From: Pseudochelatococcus sp047501465
GTDB lineage: Bacteria > Pseudomonadota > Alphaproteobacteria > Rhizobiales > Beijerinckiaceae
Direction of reading: 5' to 3'
Assembly (NCBI RefSeq): GCF_047501465.1
Contig: NZ_JAZDRL010000001.1
Location: forward strand, 1,426,001 to 1,490,000
Length of the DNA: 64,000 nucleotides
A program made the position numbers and the translations under genes. Positions 16,583 to 26,133 of the stretch are shown here, in pieces (position 1 is the first letter of the stretch; each line of letters begins with the position of its first letter). The notes beneath the pieces were generated by a model, which did not search any database, had not been told where the DNA came from, and saw only the letters and a program-made list of their open reading frames with translations.

Positions 16583-17650
16583 TTAGCCCGCAATCTTGGG
16601 ATCGAGCTCGCCGGATGCATAGCGCTTCGCCATGACATCAAGCGCCAGCACCTTGATCTTTGAAGCGTTGCCCGCCGTGCCAAATTGCTCAAGGCGCAGC
16701 TGGCAAAGCTTGGTCATTGCTTCCATAGCGGGCTTGAGATACTTGCGCGGATCGAATTCTGCCGTGTTGGTGCTCAGCACCTTGCGGATTGCGCCCGTCA
16801 TCGCGAGGCGGTTATCAGTATCGATATTAACCTTGCGCACGCCATGCTTGATGCCGCGGATGATTTCTTCCACTGGCACGCCCCACGTTTGTGGCATCTC
16901 ACCACCATGGGCGTTGATGATGTCCTGAAGATCCTGTGGCACCGACGACGATCCATGCATCACAAGGTGCACATTTGGCAGGCGTTTATGGATTTCTTCG
17001 ATCACGTTCATCGCCAGGATGTCGCCATCAGGCTTGCGGCTGAACTTGTAGGCGCCATGCGAGGTGCCCATGGCGATGGCGAGTGCATCAACCTTGGTCT
17101 TCCTCACGAAGTCTACAGCCTGATCAGGATCGGTCAGCAGCTGATCGTGTGATAACTTGCCTTCAGCGCCATGGCCGTCTTCCTTATCGCCTTCGCCGGT
17201 TTCTAGCGAGCCGAGTACGCCAAGCTCACCCTCAACCGAAGCGCCGCCCCAATGCGCAATATCAGCAACGCGCTTGGTGATGCCGACATTATATTCGTAA
17301 TCAGCAGGCGTTTTGCCATCGGCCATCAGCGAGCCGTCCATCATCACCGAAGTGAAGCCGTTTTGCAGTGCAGTGACGCAGGTGGGCTCAGCATTGCCGT
17401 GGTCCAGATGCATACAGACGGGGATGTGCGGGTAAATCTCAACCAACGCATCGATCATTCGGGCAAGCATAATATCGTTGGCATAGGAGCGCGCGCCGCG
17501 GCTGGCCTGAATGATAACCGGCGCATCAACAGCATCCGCCGCCGCCATGATGGCGAGGCCCTGCTCCATATTATTGATATTGAACGCGGGCACGCCATAG
17601 CTGTGTTCTGCTGCGTGATCGAGAAGCTGTCTAAGGGTAATGCGGGCCAA
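16583..17650 (-). CDS. fba: class II fructose-bisphosphate aldolase
   Basis: Zinc-dependent cleavage and synthesis of fructose-1,6-bisphosphate (Calvin-type CbbA subgroup, 355 aa). HLDHG (81-85) contains the catalytic Asp83 and zinc ligands. GASVEGELG and the insert around ETGEGDKEDG are typical of this subgroup. AMGTSHGAYK and HGSSSVP give the further metal and phosphate sites, and NIDTDNRLA ends the barrel. It is last in the tkt-gap-pgk-fba series on the minus strand, about 270 bases after pgk's coding start region and 75 bases beyond the pgk stop upstream, and it ends at a strong shared terminator. Confidence 0.95.
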   Translation of the reverse strand: MARITLRQLLDHAAEHSYGVPAFNINNMEQGLAIMAAADAVDAPVIIQASRGARSYANDIMLARMIDALVEIYPHIPVCMHLDHGNAEPTCVTALQNGFTSVMMDGSLMADGKTPADYEYNVGITKRVADIAHWGGASVEGELGVLGSLETGEGDKEDGHGAEGKLSHDQLLTDPDQAVDFVRKTKVDALAIAMGTSHGAYKFSRKPDGDILAMNVIEEIHKRLPNVHLVMHGSSSVPQDLQDIINAHGGEMPQTWGVPVEEIIRGIKHGVRKVNIDTDNRLAMTGAIRKVLSTNTAEFDPRKYLKPAMEAMTKLCQLRLEQFGTAGNASKIKVLALDVMAKRYASGELDPKIAG

Positions 17651-17725
17651 GGGGCGTCCTCCTAAACGAAGCGTGTAGACAATTATTTTTGATGGCGGAA
17701 TAACACCACCACTCGTTTTTCAAAC

Positions 17726-18922
17726 TCAAGGCTGAGTGAGGGCTGCGACACCTGGCAGGGTTTTACCCTCAAGCCATTCCAGAAATGCGCCGCCAGCCGT
17801 TGAAACATAGCTGAAATCATCCGCAGCATGGGCTTTGTTAAGCGCTGCGATTGTATCGCCGCCACCTGCTACCGAAACCAGCTTGCCAGCTTTGGTGCGC
17901 TCTGCAGCGTGTTGCGCTGCTGCGACTGTACCACGGTCAAACGGCTCTAGTTCGAACGCACCAAGAGGACCATTCCAGACGAGGGTCGCTGCATCATCAA
18001 TAGCTGCGTGTACACGTTCAATGGACTGCGGCCCGATATCAAGAATCATGCCGTCAGCAGGAATTGCATCAAGACCATAAGCCTGACTATGCGCGCCCGC
18101 CTTGAAATCCCAGGCAACAACGGCATCAACCGGCAGAATGATGCTGCAGCCATGCTTGTCTGCCGCCGCCATGATGCGCAGTGCTGTATCGGTGAGGTCG
18201 CGTTCAGCCAAAGACTTGCCGATCCCTGCCCCCTGAGCCAGCAGGAATGTGTTAGCCATGCCACCACCCACAACAAGGGCATCAACGCGGGTAACGAGAT
18301 TTTCCAACAGATCAAGCTTGGTGGAAACCTTCGCGCCACCCACAATTGCGACCACAGGCCGGTTGGGATGCTCAAGGCCCTTCGAGAGCGCTACCAGCTC
18401 CGCTTGCATCGCGCGGCCGGCGAAGGATGGCAGCACATGTGCCAGCCCTTCAGTTGATGCATGCGCCCGGTGTGCCGCAGAGAAAGCATCGTTGACATAT
18501 AAATCACCAAGGCGCGCCAGATCCTTTACAAACTCAGGATCATTTTTTTTCTCGCCAGCGTGGAAACGAGTGTTTTCAAGCAGCAGCACCTCGCCATCCT
18601 TTAGTGCGGCAACAGCAGCCTCGGCTTTTTCACCGATGGTGTCTTCGCAAAAGGTAATATGCTTGCCCAGCACTTTAGAAGAGGCGCTTGCCAGCGGGCG
18701 AAGGCTTTCCTTGGGATCATGCCCTTTCGGACGGCCAAAGTGCGACAGAATGACAACGCGCGCACCTCTGTCAGCCAGCTCGCGTATCGTGGGCATCGCG
18801 CGCACAATGCGCGTGTTGTCCGTAATGTGGCCGTGCTCATCTTTCGGTACATTAAGGTCGACACGCACGAGAACGCGCTGACCCTTTACAGCTGCATCAT
18901 CAAGTGTGCGAAAAGCTGTCAT
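17726..18922 (-). CDS. pgk: phosphoglycerate kinase
   Basis: Transfers phosphate from 1,3-bisphosphoglycerate to ADP. A 398-aa two-domain monomer. The signature RVDLNVP is at residues 20-26. The hinge and nucleotide region contain GGAKVSTKLDLL, GGGMANTFL and WNGPLGAFE. The C-terminal loop reads GGGDTIAAL. I chose the ATG at 18922, which has GGAG 9 bases upstream, over an in-frame TTG at 18940. The gene follows gap, but a terminator-like hairpin lies between the two. Confidence 0.96.
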   Translation of the reverse strand: MTAFRTLDDAAVKGQRVLVRVDLNVPKDEHGHITDNTRIVRAMPTIRELADRGARVVILSHFGRPKGHDPKESLRPLASASSKVLGKHITFCEDTIGEKAEAAVAALKDGEVLLLENTRFHAGEKKNDPEFVKDLARLGDLYVNDAFSAAHRAHASTEGLAHVLPSFAGRAMQAELVALSKGLEHPNRPVVAIVGGAKVSTKLDLLENLVTRVDALVVGGGMANTFLLAQGAGIGKSLAERDLTDTALRIMAAADKHGCSIILPVDAVVAWDFKAGAHSQAYGLDAIPADGMILDIGPQSIERVHAAIDDAATLVWNGPLGAFELEPFDRGTVAAAQHAAERTKAGKLVSVAGGGDTIAALNKAHAADDFSYVSTAGGAFLEWLEGKTLPGVAALTQP

Positions 18923-18962
18923 CGAGGCAAACTCCGGCAATAAGAGGTCTCGTAAAAAGTGG

Positions 18963-18989
18963 AAAAGGCGCGGACAATGCCGCGCCTTT
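18963..18989 (-). terminator. terminator/attenuator hairpin between gap and pgk
   Basis: Perfect 10-bp stem AAAGGCGCGG (18964-18973) / CCGCGCCTTT (18980-18989) with a 6-base loop. On the minus strand the stem is followed by a U-rich tail. It lies 8 bases past the gap stop and about 40 bases before pgk. Confidence 0.7.
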
Positions 18990-18996
18990 CAAAGCA

Positions 18997-20004
18997 TCAG
19001 ATCAGCGAACCGAGCACGACTGCCGTATCCGACATACGGTTGGAGAAGCCCCACTCGTTGTCATACCAGCTCAGTACGCGCACCAGCGTGCCATCCAGAA
19101 CCTTCGTCTGATCAAGCGCAAACACCGATGAATGTCCATCGTGGTTGAAGTCAATCGAGACGTTCGGCACAGCGGTGAAGCCAAGCACGCCTTTCAGCGC
19201 GCCATTTGATGCTGCGATGATCGCTTCGTTGATCTCTGCCACGGTGGTGGCACGACGGGCAATGAACTTGAAGTCCACTACCGACACGTTAGGTGTTGGC
19301 ACGCGGATCGCGGTGCCATCCAGCTTGCCGTTAAGCTCTGGCAGCACGAGGCCGACAGCCTTGGCAGCACCCGTCGAGGTTGGGATCATCGACAAGGCAG
19401 CAGCGCGCGCGCGGTACAGATCCTTATGCACCTGATCGAGCGAGGGCTGATCGTTGGTGTAGGAGTGCACCGTCGTCATGAAGCCCTTTTCAATGCCGAC
19501 CAGATCATTCAGCACCTTCGCAACAGGCGCGAGGCAGTTTGTGGTGCACGATGCGTTCGAGATGACGAGGTGTTCCTTCGTCAGCTTGTCGTGGTTCACA
19601 CCGTAAACAACAGTCAGATCAGCACCCTCAGCCGGCGCCGAGATGATCACGCGTTTGGCGCCAGCCGTCAGATGAGCTGCCGCTTGAGCGCGTGTAGTGA
19701 AGATGCCCGTCGATTCCATGGCGATATCGACACCCAGTTCCGCATGCGGAAGCTGGGCCGGATCACGCACGGCAGTGACCTTGATTGGGCCGCGGCCGAC
19801 ATTGATGGTGTCGCCATCAACCGTGACTTCATGGGGGAAACGACCATGCACCGAATCGAACCGCAGCAGATGTGCGTTGGTTTCAACAGGTGCCAGATCG
19901 TTGATCGCTACCACTTCGATATCGGTACGACCGCTTTCTACAATAGCGCGCAGGATGTTGCGTCCAATACGACCGAACCCGTTAATTGCTACGCGGACTG
20001 CCAT
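18997..20004 (-). CDS. gap: glyceraldehyde-3-phosphate dehydrogenase, type I
   Basis: Oxidises glyceraldehyde-3-phosphate with NAD(P) to 1,3-bisphosphoglycerate. A 335-aa protein with the Rossmann motif NGFGRIGRN (8-16). Catalytic Cys153 is in SNASCTTNC. HSYTNDQ and the C-terminal SWYDNEWG are also present. The subunit is a standard homotetramer member. It lies 62 bases downstream of tkt in the same direction; GAGGAGAC precedes the ATG. Confidence 0.97.
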   Translation of the reverse strand: MAVRVAINGFGRIGRNILRAIVESGRTDIEVVAINDLAPVETNAHLLRFDSVHGRFPHEVTVDGDTINVGRGPIKVTAVRDPAQLPHAELGVDIAMESTGIFTTRAQAAAHLTAGAKRVIISAPAEGADLTVVYGVNHDKLTKEHLVISNASCTTNCLAPVAKVLNDLVGIEKGFMTTVHSYTNDQPSLDQVHKDLYRARAAALSMIPTSTGAAKAVGLVLPELNGKLDGTAIRVPTPNVSVVDFKFIARRATTVAEINEAIIAASNGALKGVLGFTAVPNVSIDFNHDGHSSVFALDQTKVLDGTLVRVLSWYDNEWGFSNRMSDTAVVLGSLI

Positions 20005-20066
20005 TTTCGTGTCTCCTCGCCCAAGGGCTAAACAGATATGAGGCTAATCAGATATGAAAGGCGGTA

Positions 20067-22058
20067 TCAGCCGTTGTGACGCGCCATAACTTTTTCGGCA
20101 ACTGCTTCAGCCGTAATGCCGAAGTGAGCATAGAGTTCCTTGTAAGGAGCGCTCGCGCCAAAGCCGTTCATGCCCACGAAGATGCCATCCGAGTCAATCA
20201 CTGCATCCCAACCGAAGCGTAGAGCAGCTTCAATTGCGACCTTGATCTTGGCGTTGCCGATGACAGCTTTACGGACATCGTCCGGCTGTTCAAGAAACAG
20301 CTCAAGCGATGGCACGGAAACCACACGTGTGCCAATGCCCTTCTCATGCAGCAGCGCTTGCGCAGCCAATGCAATTTCAACCTCTGAACCAGAAGCAAAC
20401 AGCGTAGCCACGGCTTCCCCCATTGCAGGCGATAGCTCGTAAGCACCCGTTGCGGACAGGTTCTGCGGTGCGGCTTGTGTACGTACTGCTGGCAGGTTCT
20501 GGCGGGTGAGGGCAAGCAGCGTTGGGCCAGTGGTGCGGCCAAGCGCAATTTGCCATGCTTCAGCGGTTTCCACGGCATCTGCAGGACGCAGCACGCGCAG
20601 GTTCGGAATAGAACGCAGGCTTGCAAGGTGTTCAACCGGCTGATGGGTTGGGCCATCTTCACCCAGACCGATGGAATCATGCGTGAACACGTAGATTGCA
20701 GGCGTGCCCATAAGCGCGGCAAGGCGTATGGCAGGGCGTGCGTAATCAGCAAACACAAGGAATGTGCCGCCTGCAGGGCGGTAACCACCATGCAGCAGAA
20801 TGCCGTTCATTGCAGCGGCCATGCCGTGCTCGCGGATGCCGTAGTGCACGTAACGACCAGCATAATCACCAGGCGCAATCGCCTTCAGATCCTTGGTGCG
20901 GGTATTGTTGGAAGGCGTCAGGTCAGCCGAGCCCATCAGCAGTTCCGGCACTTCGTCGATCAGCGTCTCAAGCGCCATTTCGCTGGCCTTGCGGGTCGCG
21001 ACGGTTGGCTTGTCATTCACGAGACGCGTCTTGAGTGCATCGATCGCCGCATGTAGACGGCGAGCATCGATCTCGCCCGTTACGCGGCGTGCAAATTCCA
21101 GGCGTGTGGCTTCCGATTCGCCAGCAAGGCGACCTTGCCATGCTTCACGCGCTGCCTGGCCGCGTGTGCCGAAGCTGCGCCATGCATTGAGAATGTCAGC
21201 AGGAATCTCGAACGGACCATGTGGCCAGCCCAGCGCTTCCTTGGTTGCGAGCAACTCATCACCACCCAGAGGTTCACCGTGCGCCTTGGAGGTGCCTGCC
21301 TTCTTGGGGGAACCGTAGCCAATTGTGGTCTTTGTTGCGATCAGCGTTGGACGATCAGACTTCCGTGCAGCCTCGATAGCAGCAGCAACAGCTTCAGGAT
21401 CATGCCCATCAACGCGCACAGCAGCCCAGCCGGCTGATTCGAAGCGCTTCACCTGATCCACCGAATCAGCCAGCGACAGCGGACCATCGATGGAGATGCC
21501 GTTATCGTCAAACAGCACGATCATGCGGTTAAGCTTGAGGTGGCCAGCAAGTGCGATGGCTTCCTGGCTGATACCTTCCATCAAGTCGCCGTCGGAAGCG
21601 AGCACATATGTAAAGTGATCGACCAGCTTATCGCCATACTCAGCATTGAGCATGCGCTCAGCGAGGGCGAAGCCGACAGCCGTTGCAAGACCCTGGCCGA
21701 GGGGGCCGGTGGTGGTCTCGATGCCATCCGTGATGAAATTCTCGGGATGACCTGGCGTTTTTGAGCCAAGCTGGCGGAAATTCTTGAGTTCATCCAGCGT
21801 TACAGAAGGAGCGCCCGTGAGATAGAGGAGGGCGTAAAGCAGCGTGGAACCATGACCCGCCGAGAGGATGAAGCGGTCGCGGTCAGGCCAGCCAGGGTTC
21901 GTCGCGTCGAACTTCATAAAACGTGAGAACAACACGGTTGCGACATCGGCCATGCCGAGAGGAAGGCCAGGATGGCCGGATTTTGCCTTCTCAACCGAAT
22001 CCATTGCAAGGGCGCGGATGGCGTTCGCAAGCTGTTTGTGCTCGACTGGTGCTGTCAC
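20067..22058 (-). CDS. tkt: transketolase
   Basis: Thiamine-diphosphate enzyme of the pentose phosphate pathway that moves two-carbon units between sugar phosphates. The protein is 663 aa, the usual length. The N-terminal domain has SGHPGLPLG (27-35) and GHGS (68-71). The cofactor/metal motif begins at SDGDLMEG (155-162). The Pyr domain has REHGMAA and the HDSIGLGEDGPTHQP block typical of transketolases. It is the first gene of the tkt-gap-pgk-fba set and is divergent from the DUF4164-zapA operon. Confidence 0.97.
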   Translation of the reverse strand: MTAPVEHKQLANAIRALAMDSVEKAKSGHPGLPLGMADVATVLFSRFMKFDATNPGWPDRDRFILSAGHGSTLLYALLYLTGAPSVTLDELKNFRQLGSKTPGHPENFITDGIETTTGPLGQGLATAVGFALAERMLNAEYGDKLVDHFTYVLASDGDLMEGISQEAIALAGHLKLNRMIVLFDDNGISIDGPLSLADSVDQVKRFESAGWAAVRVDGHDPEAVAAAIEAARKSDRPTLIATKTTIGYGSPKKAGTSKAHGEPLGGDELLATKEALGWPHGPFEIPADILNAWRSFGTRGQAAREAWQGRLAGESEATRLEFARRVTGEIDARRLHAAIDALKTRLVNDKPTVATRKASEMALETLIDEVPELLMGSADLTPSNNTRTKDLKAIAPGDYAGRYVHYGIREHGMAAAMNGILLHGGYRPAGGTFLVFADYARPAIRLAALMGTPAIYVFTHDSIGLGEDGPTHQPVEHLASLRSIPNLRVLRPADAVETAEAWQIALGRTTGPTLLALTRQNLPAVRTQAAPQNLSATGAYELSPAMGEAVATLFASGSEVEIALAAQALLHEKGIGTRVVSVPSLELFLEQPDDVRKAVIGNAKIKVAIEAALRFGWDAVIDSDGIFVGMNGFGASAPYKELYAHFGITAEAVAEKVMARHNG

Positions 22059-22353
22059 GGATGAAATCCTCTGGTCTTCGTGCGCGTATGAATCTGTAAA
22101 TCTGCCGGCTGAAAGCCATGCTTATAATCCGGCTTGATAGCAGGCTGTATCCCCATGTCAAAACAGAACATGAGGGTTAGGCATATTGACGTGCATGAAT
22201 CTGCCGTTCACCTTGCATGGAAGTCCCTTTTGTGTTGCATCAAAGAACGCTTGGTGGCGATACCATGACGCTGCACTTTCATAAAAGAAAGCAGCACGCA
22301 TATGGTAAATTGACAGGTATTAGTTTCGCATACTCTCGGAAGAGGGCAGGATC
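22059..22353. promoter_or_regulatory. divergent promoter region tkt / DUF4164-zapA
   Basis: 295 bases separating two divergent operons. An imperfect hairpin CCCCATGT / ACATGAGGG lies near 22152-22176, in the predicted tkt leader. No open frame was found. A 6S RNA gene, which accompanies zapA in many bacteria, was not seen here or downstream of zapA. Confidence 0.4.
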
Positions 22354-22626
22354 ATGTCGCTTGCTGACGCTTTGAAGAGGCTTGATGCCGCTATCGGTTC
22401 ACTAGAGCGCACGAGTGTTCGGCGGGTGGAGCTGGACAGGCGCGGCGGCGACCTGCCAACGGAACTTGCCTTGATGCAGGATGATCGCGCACGTCTGGCT
22501 GTGGAGCTGGATGGTGCATTGGCGCGACTTGGGCAGCTGGAAGCGGTTGCGAGCAGTATCGATGAGCGGCTTGCTACGGCACTTGGCAAAGTAGAAGAAG
22601 TGCTCGCCGGCGAGCGAGGGAATTAG
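22354..22626 (+). CDS. DUF4164 family coiled-coil protein
   Basis: A 90-aa, almost entirely helical protein with heptad-like Leu spacing and no membrane segment. Proteins of this kind (DUF4164) sit directly before zapA in many alphaproteobacteria. Function is not established; the pairing suggests a link to Z-ring assembly. AGAGGGCAGGA precedes the ATG. The stop is 2 bases before the zapA start. Confidence 0.75.
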   Translation: MSLADALKRLDAAIGSLERTSVRRVELDRRGGDLPTELALMQDDRARLAVELDGALARLGQLEAVASSIDERLATALGKVEEVLAGERGN

Positions 22627-22628
22627 GA

Positions 22629-23021
22629 ATGACGCAAGGCGCCAATATCACCGTTGCTCACGTTAGCGTTTCAATTGCTGGGCGCAGCTACCGCATGGCC
22701 TGTGAAGCCGGTGATGAAGCGCGCATCGAAGAGCTTGCTGCCAAGGTTGATATGCGGATTGGTGAGCTGCGGGAGGCGTTCGGGGCAATTGATGATCTGC
22801 GTTTGACAGTGATGGCGGCCTTCTCAATGGCCGACGATCTCGCGGAAACGGAGCGTCGCTTTGCCGTACAGGAAGAGGCGCTAAACGCGCTTCGCGCACA
22901 GCTTGCAGAAGAAAAAGCCCGTGCGGATTCTCAGGAAGCGCAATTCGCCCAGGCCATTAATGATGCCGCTGAGCGGGTGGAAAACATCACATCGGATCTC
23001 ACGCCGACTGTCCAAGCGTAG
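22629..23021 (+). CDS. zapA: cell division protein ZapA
   Basis: Binds FtsZ filaments and stabilises the division ring. The protein is 130 aa. The globular head covers about residues 7-60 with VSIAGRSYRMAC and the pattern EELAAKVD. This is followed by the long helix (70-115) that forms the antiparallel tetramer. It is translated right after the DUF4164 gene with a 2-base gap. Confidence 0.92.
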   Translation: MTQGANITVAHVSVSIAGRSYRMACEAGDEARIEELAAKVDMRIGELREAFGAIDDLRLTVMAAFSMADDLAETERRFAVQEEALNALRAQLAEEKARADSQEAQFAQAINDAAERVENITSDLTPTVQA

Positions 23022-23113
23022 CAGCAAAATAGCGTTTTCCACGGTTGCGGCCAATAGAGTGAGTGCGTTCCCCGTTTGTTTCTGTTAGAGCATGATGCAT
23101 GACAGGAAGACAA

Positions 23114-23641
23114 GTGATTCGCATTTTAGGGATAGACCCGGGCTTACGCCGTATGGGATGGGGCATGATCGCTATCGATGGATCGCGCCTGTCGTTTCTT
23201 GGCTGTGGGTGCATTCAATCAGATGGTGATTTGTCTCTGGCCGAGCGCCTACGACAACTGCATGATGGCCTGACGCAGATTGCGGATGTCTGGGTGCCGG
23301 ACGAAGTGGCCGTGGAAGAGACATTCGTCAATAAAGATGCGCAGGCCACGCTGAAATTGGGCCACGCCCGTGCTGTGGCGTTGCTTGTTCCGGCGCTTCG
23401 CGGGCTTTCGGTGGCTGAATACGCTGCTAATCAGGTTAAAAAGACGGTGGTTGGCGTGGGGCATGCCGAAAAAGCGCAGATTGCAGCGATGATCAAGGTT
23501 CTGCTTCCTTTGTCGAATGCCAAAACACCTGATGCGGCGGATGCGCTCGCCGTTGCAATTACACATGCCCATCATCGCAAATCGCACGATTTATTGAGCC
23601 GCACCATGGCACGGGCAGGGTCAACACGGGTGGCATCATGA
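23114..23641 (+). CDS. ruvC: crossover junction endodeoxyribonuclease RuvC
   Basis: Resolves Holliday junctions by paired nicks. With a GTG start at 23114 the protein is 175 aa. All four acidic catalytic residues are visible: Asp8 in GIDPG, Glu68 in VAVEETF, and Asp140/Asp143 in TPDAADALA. I preferred this GTG because AGGAAG lies 5 bases upstream and the product then begins as the family does. An ATG 15 bases earlier (23099) is also in frame. The stop overlaps the ruvA start (ATGA). Confidence 0.95.
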   Translation: MIRILGIDPGLRRMGWGMIAIDGSRLSFLGCGCIQSDGDLSLAERLRQLHDGLTQIADVWVPDEVAVEETFVNKDAQATLKLGHARAVALLVPALRGLSVAEYAANQVKKTVVGVGHAEKAQIAAMIKVLLPLSNAKTPDAADALAVAITHAHHRKSHDLLSRTMARAGSTRVAS

Positions 23642-24255
23642 TCGGTAAATTAAAAGGCGTGGTGGATTCACAGGGCGAGGATTACGTTATCCTTGATGTC
23701 CATGGCGTTGGTTATGTTGTGCATTGCTCGTCACGCACGCTGCAGGCGCTTCCCTCAATCGGGGAGGCGGCGACGCTGGCAATCGAGACGGTGGTGCGTG
23801 AGGATATGATCCGTCTGTTTGGTTTTCGTTCGGATGCTGAGCGCGAGTGCTTCCGCTTGCTGCAAACCGTGCAGGGCGTTGGCGCAAAGGTGGCTCTTGG
23901 CATTCTGTCTGCGCTGGATCCCGCAGCTCTTACTTCAGCAATTGCGCGTGGCGATAAGGCAGCTTTATCACGAGCGCCGGGTGTTGGACCTCGTCTTGCC
24001 GTGCGCATCACAACCGAGTTGAAGGATAAAGCGCCAGCCTTTGTGGCCGGACCTGGGGAGACGGTTGCGCCGCTCGCCCCAGCCGCACTTGATAATGCAC
24101 CACAGCCGCTGACGGATGCTGTGTCTGCGCTGGTCAATCTGGGATATGGCGAGCCACAGGCCGCGCGCGCAGTTGCTTCCGTTGCCGAGCAGGCGGGGGA
24201 AGCGGCAGAGACGGCGAAGCTTATTCGTCTGGCGCTTAGGGAGCTTGCCTCATGA
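23638..24255 (+). CDS. ruvA: Holliday junction branch migration protein RuvA
   Basis: Tetrameric junction-binding subunit that loads RuvB. 205 aa in three domains: an OB-fold beginning MIGKLKGVV with VGYVVHCS, a double helix-hairpin-helix region (VQGVGAKVALGIL and APGVGPRLAVRI), and a C-terminal RuvB-contact domain with LVNLGYGEPQA. Start and stop overlap ruvC and ruvB by four bases each, so translation of the three is coupled. Confidence 0.97.
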   Translation: MIGKLKGVVDSQGEDYVILDVHGVGYVVHCSSRTLQALPSIGEAATLAIETVVREDMIRLFGFRSDAERECFRLLQTVQGVGAKVALGILSALDPAALTSAIARGDKAALSRAPGVGPRLAVRITTELKDKAPAFVAGPGETVAPLAPAALDNAPQPLTDAVSALVNLGYGEPQAARAVASVAEQAGEAAETAKLIRLALRELAS

Positions 24256-25310
24256 GCAAGGGCGTGCTCACACCGCACGAGCAGGCGGCGGATCAGGAAT
24301 TATCGTTACGCCCGTTGGCGCTTGGCGAGTTTATCGGTCAGGCGCAAGCGCGATCTAATCTTTCCGTATTTATTGAGGCGGCGAAATCCCGGGGTGATGC
24401 GCTCGATCACGTGTTGTTCGTTGGTCCGCCTGGGCTGGGCAAGACAACGTTGGCGCAGATTGTTGCGCGTGAGCTTGGGGTAAATTTTCGCTCGACCTCC
24501 GGGCCGGTGATCGCCAAAGCAGGTGATCTTGCAGCGCAGCTAACCAATCTCGATGAGCGCGATGTGTTGTTTATCGATGAAATTCATCGCCTCAATCCAT
24601 CGGTTGAAGAAATTCTCTATCCTGCGATGGAGGATTACCAGCTTGACCTTATCATCGGTGAGGGCCCGGCTGCGCGTTCGGTCAAGATTGATCTGCCAAA
24701 GTTTACGCTCGTAGGGGCAACAACACGGCAGGGGCTGCTGACGACGCCTCTGCGAGACCGCTTCGGTATTCCAATCAGGCTGCAGTTCTATACGGTGGAA
24801 GAGCTGGAGCTGATTGTCACCCGCGGTGCCAAGGTTATTGGTGTTGGTATGACCCCGGATGGCGCGAACGAGATTGCACGCCGCGCGCGTGGCACGCCCC
24901 GTATTGCGGGACGTTTGTTGCGACGGGTGCGGGATTTTGCCGTGGTTGGCGGTTCTGACACCATCACGCGTACTATCGCAGACCGCGCCTTGCAGTTGCT
25001 GGAAGTTGATAGCGCGGGATTGGATCTGATGGATCGGCGCTATTTGTCTATGGTGGCGAAATCCTTTGGTGGTGGGCCTGTGGGCATCGAAACCATCGCG
25101 GCAGCGTTATCTGAGCCACGCGATGCGATTGAGGAAATCATAGAGCCCTACCTGATCCAGCAAGGTTTTGTGCAACGCACGCCGCGTGGGCGCGTGTTGA
25201 CAGCGCATGCCTTCACCCATCTGGGGCTTGCAGTGCCGCGGCGCGAAGACAGGCCGCAAGTTGCATCCAATACCGGTTTATTTGACGAGGAAATTATCGA
25301 TGACGCTTGA
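24252..25310 (+). CDS. ruvB: Holliday junction branch migration helicase RuvB
   Basis: Hexameric AAA+ motor driving branch migration with RuvA. A 352-aa protein. Walker A is GPPGLGKT (58-65) and Walker B ends in DEIH (109-112). The RuvB-specific ATTRQGLLTTPLRDRFG contains sensor 1 and an arginine finger. A C-terminal winged helix reads RTPRGRVLT. Its end overlaps the ybgC start by 11 bases. Confidence 0.98.
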   Translation: MSKGVLTPHEQAADQELSLRPLALGEFIGQAQARSNLSVFIEAAKSRGDALDHVLFVGPPGLGKTTLAQIVARELGVNFRSTSGPVIAKAGDLAAQLTNLDERDVLFIDEIHRLNPSVEEILYPAMEDYQLDLIIGEGPAARSVKIDLPKFTLVGATTRQGLLTTPLRDRFGIPIRLQFYTVEELELIVTRGAKVIGVGMTPDGANEIARRARGTPRIAGRLLRRVRDFAVVGGSDTITRTIADRALQLLEVDSAGLDLMDRRYLSMVAKSFGGGPVGIETIAAALSEPRDAIEEIIEPYLIQQGFVQRTPRGRVLTAHAFTHLGLAVPRREDRPQVASNTGLFDEEIIDDA

Positions 25311-25767
25311 GAGCGCCTCAGCACCTCAAAAGACATGGCCTGATCTTGCAGGCCGGTTTGAGGAGCGCACGCATATTCTGCCGGTGCGCGTTTATTATGA
25401 AGATACGGATTTTTCCGGTATTGTTTATCATGCGGGTTATTTGCGCTTTCTGGAACGCGGACGCACGGATAGCTTACGTCTTGCGGGTGTTGGACAGGCT
25501 GCGCTGCATGCGGATGGGGAAGGGCTGGTCTTCGCCGTACGTCGCCTCACCATTGATTATCACCGCCCGGCACTGATGGATGATGTACTTGAAGTGCACA
25601 CGCACACACAGGAAGTCCGAGGGGCCTCGCTGGTCATCATTCAGAAAATTATGCGTGGTGATGAACTAATTGTGAGCGCCGATGTACGCGTCGCTGCGAT
25701 TATGGGTGGTCGTCCCGCGCGAATTCCTGATGCCTTGCGGCGTATCCTGTCTGGCGATCAGCCTTGA
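25300..25767 (+). CDS. ybgC: YbgC-type acyl-CoA thioesterase of the tol-pal cluster
   Basis: Hot-dog fold acyl-CoA thioesterase of 155 aa. The family motif YYEDTDFSGIVYHA (32-45) contains the catalytic Asp37. It usually precedes tolQ in Gram-negative genomes and has been linked to phospholipid metabolism at the envelope. The ATG at 25300 is preceded by GAGGAAA and overlaps the ruvB end. A longer in-frame reading from 25207 would lie inside ruvB and is not used. Confidence 0.94.
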   Translation: MTLESASAPQKTWPDLAGRFEERTHILPVRVYYEDTDFSGIVYHAGYLRFLERGRTDSLRLAGVGQAALHADGEGLVFAVRRLTIDYHRPALMDDVLEVHTHTQEVRGASLVIIQKIMRGDELIVSADVRVAAIMGGRPARIPDALRRILSGDQP

Positions 25768-26133
25768 CACGACCATAATTGCAGTGCGTGGTAACCGCCT
25801 GTTAACCATAACGGGTGTTTTGTATCGATGAGGTTAACTGTATCAAACCAGAAAATGAATGCCATTTTTGGGATAATTGGATGCACGAATAAAGAGATAG
25901 AGTATCTTGGCTGCGTATGATTTCGCGCGGTGCTCCCATGCTCGGATCGGCAAGTGCGTAAGTATACAGGCCCGGCCCTCATTTCGACAGATTTATAAGC
26001 AAGTAACAACGGGTAAAGCGTCACTGGTGCCGGCCTGCCATGCGATCTGACGGATGATCCGTTTAGGTCAATGCAATGTATTGGTCTTATAGGTACGATT
26101 TGATGCTGTGACTGCACTGTGAAAGGACTATCG
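25768..26133. other. intergenic region upstream of tolQ
   Basis: 366 bases without a gene. A weak terminator lies at its left (25796-25821). The remainder presumably contains the promoter that starts the tol-pal operon independently of the ruv operon. Confidence 0.45.
25796..25821 (+). terminator. probable terminator after ybgC
   Basis: CGCCTGTT (25796-25803) can pair with AACGGGTG (25810-25817), two pairs being G-U, with a 6-base loop and TTTT directly after. It lies 28 bases past the ybgC stop. Confidence 0.45.

Noticed and set aside
23022..23113. 6S RNA expected after zapA
   Set aside because: The zapA-ruvC gap is about 90 bases, too short for a 6S RNA and without its long closing stem.
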